Shown piece by piece: positions 58,819 to 64,000 of a stretch of DNA of 64,000 bases. The translations under genes and the position numbers were made by a program. The notes beneath the pieces are model-generated. The model saw only the letters and a program-made list of their open reading frames with translations. It was not told the origin of the DNA and ran no database searches. Each line of letters starts with the position of its first letter. Position 1 is the first letter of the stretch. Source of the stretch: Saccharum officinarum (taxonomy: Eukaryota > Streptophyta > Magnoliopsida > Poales > Poaceae). The stretch lies in NCBI GenBank assembly GCA_020631735.1, contig CM036223.1, forward strand, positions 11,074,191-11,138,190, written 5' to 3'.

Positions 58819-59861
58819 ATGATGATCCGCCTGCTGATTCTGGTTCTGGTTGGTTGGTGATGTCTCGCTTTCCATGGTCGTTCCCACATGACAATGGCAT
58901 GTCGTCCCCTCTGCCCACACGTCTCTCTTTCAGTTGTATAAATATCTCTTCCTTCACTTCTTATAACCATATATTATACTATACTGGTATGTATATATGT
59001 ATGTAAACAGTAACGCTACTTTTATTTGCTGGTCATTACTTAGGTCAGGTGGTGGAGATATATAGTTGTCAATGTCATCGATCAGATGACTCCTTTATTA
59101 TAATTGCTTGCTTTCTTTTTCATTCAGTATGCGGCAGAGCTAGCTAGCGTGTTTCTTCTTACTAGAAAGTATAAAGTGTGATACTAACAGACACCGAGAG
59201 TGAGAGGGATCTATCTATCTATCTGAACGCCCCTCCTTATCCTCAACTAATGACATTTATGCAATGTATATATGTTGAGCAGCTGAGGTAAGCCGGAGCA
59301 ATAAGTCTTTGTTCAATTGCGTGAGTCACTCATCAACCCAACTGACACATGCATTCAGGTGTGCCTTTTAATTTCCTTATGTTTTTGAGGATGGAGCACA
59401 AATTTGAGAGTACAATTATTTAGGCTTCAGTCTTGTGGAATTCTCAACATATAATAAGTTGGAGCATGTATGCATATATCTACTGTATATATATTAACGG
59501 AGCCCATCTACTTCGTCCACAATAATTTGGTCAACCAAATGCTAATATGCATGTTATTAGAAAAAAAAAAAAGGAGGGCAATAAAAGGTCTGTCAAATAG
59601 CAAAACATATAATGGATCTGACGACTCTTCTCCTGCGCTGCGAGTGTCTTTTGTCCTCGACTTCTCAACGTCCAAATAAAGATCCAATAAGGTCAGCAAC
59701 ACTGAACTGCCTCTTTTGCTTTCGATAAGTGACAAAATCTGGCAACAATGATTGCAACTTTGTAATAATTCTTCTTGCATTGTCACAAACTTATCCAGCA
59801 ACATACATGAAAAATTCTCGAATTCTTTTGCCAGTTTTTGAATCTCATGAGCTTTCTCTAT
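58819..59861. other. Intergenic, upstream of DUF3339 gene
   Basis: AT-rich DNA, with a short ATCT repeat near 59210-59223 and an A-rich tract near 59560. Short frames here show no recognisable protein. Probably holds the promoter of the DUF3339 gene at 58342, although no element is certain. Confidence 0.45.
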
Positions 59862-60159
59862 CAGGGTTCAAAATTTCGGCGAAATTCGGTAATTTCGGTG
59901 GTGGCCGAAAGAAAACTCCGAAATTTTGTAATACTCTAATACATGTGATGTATAACTCTAGACTTGTATTTTTCTATTGATTATATTGTATATTCTTCTA
60001 TTCAATAGATGTGTAGTCATAAATCATACTAATATTTATTTAGATCTAAACTATTTTAGAAACAACATACTTCATGTCCTAATCTCTAAAAAAAATCGGC
60101 GAAATTCGGTAATTTCGGTGGTGACCGAAATTTTTACGATAACGAAATTAAAATCCTTG
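59862..60159. mobile_element. hAT MITE, 298 bp
   Basis: Starts CAGGGTTCAAAATTTCGGCG and ends CGAAATTAAAATCCTTG (reverse complement CAAGGATTTTAATTTCG). Flanked by TTCTCTAT (59854-59861) and TTCTCTAC (60160-60167), an 8-bp duplication with one mismatch. The phrase CGGCGAAATTCGGTAATTTCGGTGG occurs near both ends as a direct repeat. Confidence 0.88.
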
Positions 60160-60167
60160 TTCTCTAC

Positions 60168-61484
60168 TATAGAACGGTCATTGACAATCTTGTAGTCATA
60201 GAACTAGTCGTGCTATGACATATAGCTCGCTCTCAACAGCCAACTGTTCTTGTGTGCCATCTCTCTTATAGTTCATTCCTTTGAACACGTTTGGATTAAG
60301 TGAAACAGCAAATAAAATCGATCAGTAGCCGAAAATGACGAGCTAGTAATTTGGAGATTTCTTTTATTCCTAGAATGAAAATTATTGTGGAAGGAATGGA
60401 GTAGCTAGCTAGCTCTCTTGGAGTCTTGGTTGTCCTGTCGTGTGTCAATTCCTGATTTGGACTAACAACTTCTTTTGCTGTGTGGCGTGCGTGCAACACC
60501 AACCAAATGAGGCACAGCCAATGCAAATCGATCGATCGGTCGATCATCGTAAGAGTAAAGCAAGGAATCTTCTTGTTACGACCTTTAACTAGCATTGTCG
60601 TCCTCCTGCCCTGCCTCGCTATCATGCAATTGCGATGGGGATCGGATCGGATCGGATGACCTTGTTCTGCAAACCTAGCTTATTTAATTGCAATATAATT
60701 AAGAGACGACGACTTATCGACTGCACATCATGCATATATTATAGTATATGCATGACATATATAGCGAAAAACTACAAGTTTTCTTTTGGATCCTTGTGGC
60801 TAGCTAGCGAATAAATCAATTTCTTCCGGTTAACAAAAGCTCAAGCTGTGTCATGCTTGTTGCTCTGCAGGATGGCTGTGTCACATATACATACAGTAGT
60901 GTTCAGTGTAGACTGCAGAGAGAGTTGGTGAGATAAAGAAGCATGCATGCATGTTATCTCTTGCACCGTTGCATGGCCCCAGTCAGTGCAGCAATGCTTT
61001 TTCGTTGCTTCTCAAATAGTATATATAATATAATCGCAATTCACACAACGGTGAGCACATGTATGCATGGATCGGAATTATTAGCTGGTTCTGGTTGCTA
61101 GCTAGTTTGTTACGGATCGATCATCTAAGTATATAGAACTGTTAGCCGATCGAAATAAACTAGTAATTACAATTAATTAGCTGAAACATCGGAGATAGAT
61201 ATAGCAGCTACAGTAGTATGTAACTAGAAGCTAGAGCTATGAAATGAGCAAGAACGACTGAGCTTTAATTTAATTTGCAGGCATATAATCCATTCTGCAG
61301 ACACGTACGACGTACGTATACAAGTTCAGGCTTTAATTAATCCTATATATGTACACATACAAACACACGAATACTCGCAGTATGATGAGAGGAAGCTAGG
61401 TAGTAGGTGATCCAAGGCAGGCAGGCACAGGCATCTGATTATATTGTGATCAGTCACGGCCGGATCGTCGGCTACCTTGCCTGC
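60168..61484. other. Intergenic between tandem DUF3339 genes
   Basis: About 1.3 kb without a supported gene. It includes short GATC/GGATC simple repeats near 60527-60545 and 60640-60658 and is otherwise unremarkable; it probably contains the 3' UTR of the gene at 61485. Confidence 0.45.
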
Positions 61485-61697
61485 CTAGTTGCCGAGCTCG
61501 ATCCGGACGCCGATGGCGACGAGGAGGATGGCGTCGAGGGCGAAGAAGAGGATGGTGTGGACGACGATGGAGGCGACGCTGGTGTGGAAGTTGCCGAAGG
61601 CGATGAGGCGCGACTTGGCAGGCATCTGGAAGAGCAGCCCTGGGGAGAGCAGGATGAAGAGCACCAACGAGATGAACACCGGTGCCCAGTCCTGCAT
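61485..61697 (-). CDS. DUF3339 family paralogue
   Basis: Seventy residues starting MQDWAPVFISLVLFILLSPG. A frame extends three codons further upstream but with no ATG (TTG), and the family start is M-x-D-W, so 61697 is taken. The family pattern is complete: first hydrophobic segment, LLFQMPAKSRLIAFGNFHTS loop, second hydrophobic segment (IVVHTILFFALDAILLVAIG) and a short VRIELGN tail. Clearly diverged from the copies at 265 and 58342 (about half of residues changed), so the tandem duplication is old. Single coding exon, two predicted membrane helices, unknown function. Confidence 0.92.
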   Translation of the reverse strand: MQDWAPVFISLVLFILLSPGLLFQMPAKSRLIAFGNFHTSVASIVVHTILFFALDAILLVAIGVRIELGN

Positions 61698-62440
61698 CTT
61701 CTTCAATTCCTTCCCCGATTCTTCTTCTAGGCTTCTAGGTAGCTACCTAAGGTGTACGTGTTCCTCTCTCTTTCGATCTCTCGATCTGAAGATTGCTATA
61801 CACTGCAGGATGACTGGATGATTCTACATAATATGGTGTACATGCATGCCTCTATGGCTATGGCTTGCTCGCTCTAGAAATATTGTGTGATAATGAAGAA
61901 GAGGAGGGCGGCTAGGTAGCTTTTTCTTGCTGTGACGACTGACGACCGTGACGTTACTGAGATGGCGGCTCCCAACAATGCAATAACATGGAAATGAACC
62001 TTCTATACACGGTATATGCACCATTCATGCTGTTGATTTAATTTGTGTATAGACCGTTGGATGAACATACCAACGGTGGACAGATCGACCGCGTGGGCCA
62101 TTGCAACCTAAGTGTGGTTGCATTGTTGTAAAGCTTCTTTGGAATGGAGTACAAAAAGGAGAAAAAGACACTGCGCTCCCTCCCATACCATACCACGCAC
62201 TACTCCAATTCCGTCCACTACGAATGAAATCAGTTTCAAATTAATTAAACTAGTAAGGTTATCCGCGCAAATTGCATAGATTTTTCTGTTAATTTTTTTT
62301 TGAGAATGTGTTTTGTAAATAGTTTTGTTTGTCTTTGATCCTAATTTTCCCTCTTTATCTGCTTCTGTTACATCCATCTACATGAACTCTGTACACCTAT
62401 CATCAAAAAAAATCTTAATTTGACTCTCGTCATCTTCCGC
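61698..62440. other. 5' flank of the DUF3339 paralogue, no gene seen
   Basis: Contains the leader and presumably the promoter of the minus-strand gene at 61485. CT-rich and ATGCATGC-like words occur. No coding feature supported. Confidence 0.45.
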
Positions 62441-62554
62441 CCTGGTCGCTTGGCTTATAAGCCATACTTTTCCAGCTAACGAACAGTGTTTTTCTCTCAC
62501 AATAAATCAGCGAACAGTACTTTCAGTCATGGTTTTTTAGCCAAGCGAACATGG
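62441..62554. mobile_element. Short MITE of the GCTTATAAGCC type
   Basis: Left end CCTGGTCGCTTGGCTTATAA and right end GTTTTTTAGCCAAGCGAACATGG form inverted ends (TCGCTTGGCT / AGCCAAGCGA). The interior AACGAACAGTG...CACAATAAATCAGCGAACAG is a familiar, very common grass MITE. No clear target duplication. Confidence 0.7.
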
Positions 62555-63375
62555 CGGTTCATCCTCTTCTCCCCCCTCTCTCCCTTGCTACCTCGTGGCT
62601 GTCCAATTTTTTACTAATGCTAAATCTCAAGGCGGCACAATTTTCTCCATTCCTCAATAAAACTACTATATATCCAAGTCTCTTACAGAATATTGTTTAG
62701 TTCCTTGTCCCTCGTAAATTTAAATTTTAACTATTTTTTTATTTTCTCTTGCAAATTTGTCCATAATTGCCTTTTTTACCCTAAACCATCATGAGGTTAT
62801 CATAATTCTGCTCATGTCAATTGGAACCGCTTCTACCTCAAGCAGCCACTTGTTGGCACCATCATCAAACCAACATCCATCGGTACCTTGAAGGCTCAAA
62901 CCTTTTCAACCATACTATGGAATCGCCACTATAATGCCAGTAGGTTGTTGATCTCAAGCATGCTGCCCATACCACTCTACCTTAATATCGGTCATGCTAT
63001 GATTTGTTTTGCTTGTGGCCTGCTTCTCGAACAAAAAATACTTAAACAACTTGCCAAGCTCTCACGCATAAGCATCGGAGAATTAGTGGATCAATTGCAC
63101 CTCATATATGAAAAGTAGATATACATTTTGTGATTTTGTTGTAGTCTCAGCCGTCGGAGCACGTTTCTTCACTAGGTCACTGCATAAAAGCCATCAAATG
63201 TAAGCACAGTCTTTGGAGATGTGTTTTTATATTTCCCTTACGTCGACGTCGCTAGTGATGCTAACACACTCCTCGTCTACGAACACAAAGAGCTGGTGGC
63301 AAGCTTTATCTCCAAGAAATTAGCCAAATCATTTTTTAAAGGTAAATTTGGCTATTATTAAAAGAAAAAAAACGT
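62555..63375. other. Intergenic, no supported gene
   Basis: A segment at about 62895-62985 is a diverged direct copy of 63708-63795 (shared ...GTTGTTGATCTCAA-CATGCT-CCCAT-CCACTC), so this DNA is itself repeated, but coding content is not convincing. Confidence 0.45.
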
Positions 63376-63491
63376 CTCCAACAGACTCTTTAAATGACTC
63401 TCCAAATTTACTAGCTCTCTATCCCACCTCATTCGCTCTCTACATTTGGATAGCCTACCTCATGCGTCTCAATTTAGATAGTCTGTTGGAG
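63376..63491. mobile_element. Palindromic MITE-like hairpin
   Basis: CTCCAACAGACTCTTTAAAT at the left and its approximate reverse complement ATTTAGATAGTCTGTTGGAG at the right, with further pairing inward (CTCTCTACATTTGGATAG). A 116-bp foldback in Tourist style; target duplication not seen. Confidence 0.6.
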
Positions 63492-64000
63492 TAGTCTATG
63501 TTTTTAAAGTGAGATTCATTTTAGAGAATAGCTAAATCACTAAATTTGAATAATCATTTTTGGCTAATCTCTCGGAGATGCTCTAGAGCTACAACGAGAG
63601 GAAATGTTGAGATGACAAGGAACATAGAGCACCCCAAGAGGAGGGGCGTGTGGATCAGAAGTAGTTTGATGGTTTTCTTCATTGTACCAACATCGTCCCT
63701 CGGCACCTCAAGTCTTTTCAAACATACAATGTAAGCACCACTGATGCTAGTGATCGAGTTGTTGATCTCAAACATGCTACCCATGCCACTCACGCATATC
63801 TGCTATTCTAGGGAAGCACCACTGATGCATGATTATACTGAGCCTAAACAGAGATTTTGAAATATCTACATGTGCCTGACCAGAAAAGTACCGGATGAAT
63901 GAAGATGAAGACGTTGTACGTGTTGACCAAGTCGAGCGAGGTGGTTGACAACATAGATAGATTCTTTAGAACCAAAACTTTATTATGAGTACTTGTAGTT

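Noticed and set aside
1..64000. tRNA, rRNA or organelle-derived insertions
   Set aside because: Scanning by eye found no cloverleaf with conserved GTTCRANNC box, other than the primer-site complements of LTR elements, and no rRNA-like or plastid-like gene.

Overview
The window is nuclear DNA of a grass, most likely a panicoid/Andropogoneae species. That placement is an inference from the kinds of Stowaway, hAT and PIF/Harbinger MITEs, the large solo LTRs and the intron-rich plant genes; no species can be named from sequence alone. It is gene-poor and dominated by nested transposable elements. Supported genes are: three copies of the small membrane-protein family DUF3339 (265-477 +, 58342-58554 -, 61485-61697 -); one intact 13-exon ankyrin-repeat/TPR gene (24518-28770 +); one small secreted acidic protein of unknown function (47216-47602 -); and one broken gene beginning MGDYTIQIST (42077 onward, +).

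The most striking architecture is a near-perfect inverted duplication. Bases 1-3409 are the reverse complement of about 55412-58818 (paired coordinates sum to 58817-58821). The left arm stops exactly at a run of 100 N (3410-3509), 170 bp into a solo LTR that is complete in the right arm. The arms differ mainly in homopolymer, single-base and microsatellite length. This looks more like a second-haplotype contig placed in inverted orientation than a biological palindrome, but the sequence alone cannot exclude a real inverted duplication.

Layout: 1-3409 left arm (DUF3339 copy, Stowaway MITE, repeats); 3410-3509 gap; 3528-4421 non-autonomous hAT-like element; about 4936-24309 an old PIF/Harbinger element with both genes dead, split by a solo LTR (5902-16201), which itself holds a non-autonomous LTR retrotransposon with a tRNA-Asp-type primer site (6086-14551) and a hAT MITE (15193-15702), and by a 4.95 kb solo LTR (18094-23039). 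The ankyrin/TPR gene follows at 24518-28770. From 29201 to about 40830 a Stowaway-like remnant holds a 5'-truncated L1 LINE, which holds a Ty1/copia element with 105-bp LTRs, which holds a solo LTR, which holds a second solo LTR of the same family in opposite orientation.

Next come a decayed gene and a tandem array of intron-like units (41400-46980), the secreted-protein gene, and an unclassified element bounded on both sides by (TA)n tracts (47880-56198), itself interrupted by a solo LTR (52242-55580). The right arm (55412-58818) and a tandem DUF3339 paralogue with several MITEs complete the window.

Target-site duplications were read directly for most insertions (GCCCG, ACCTC, AAGTG, GCTCA, CATTC; 7-8 bp for three hAT MITEs), so the order of nesting is well supported. 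I found no rRNA, tRNA gene, CRISPR array or prokaryotic-type operon, and no convincing new multi-gene system; the unusual content is structural.
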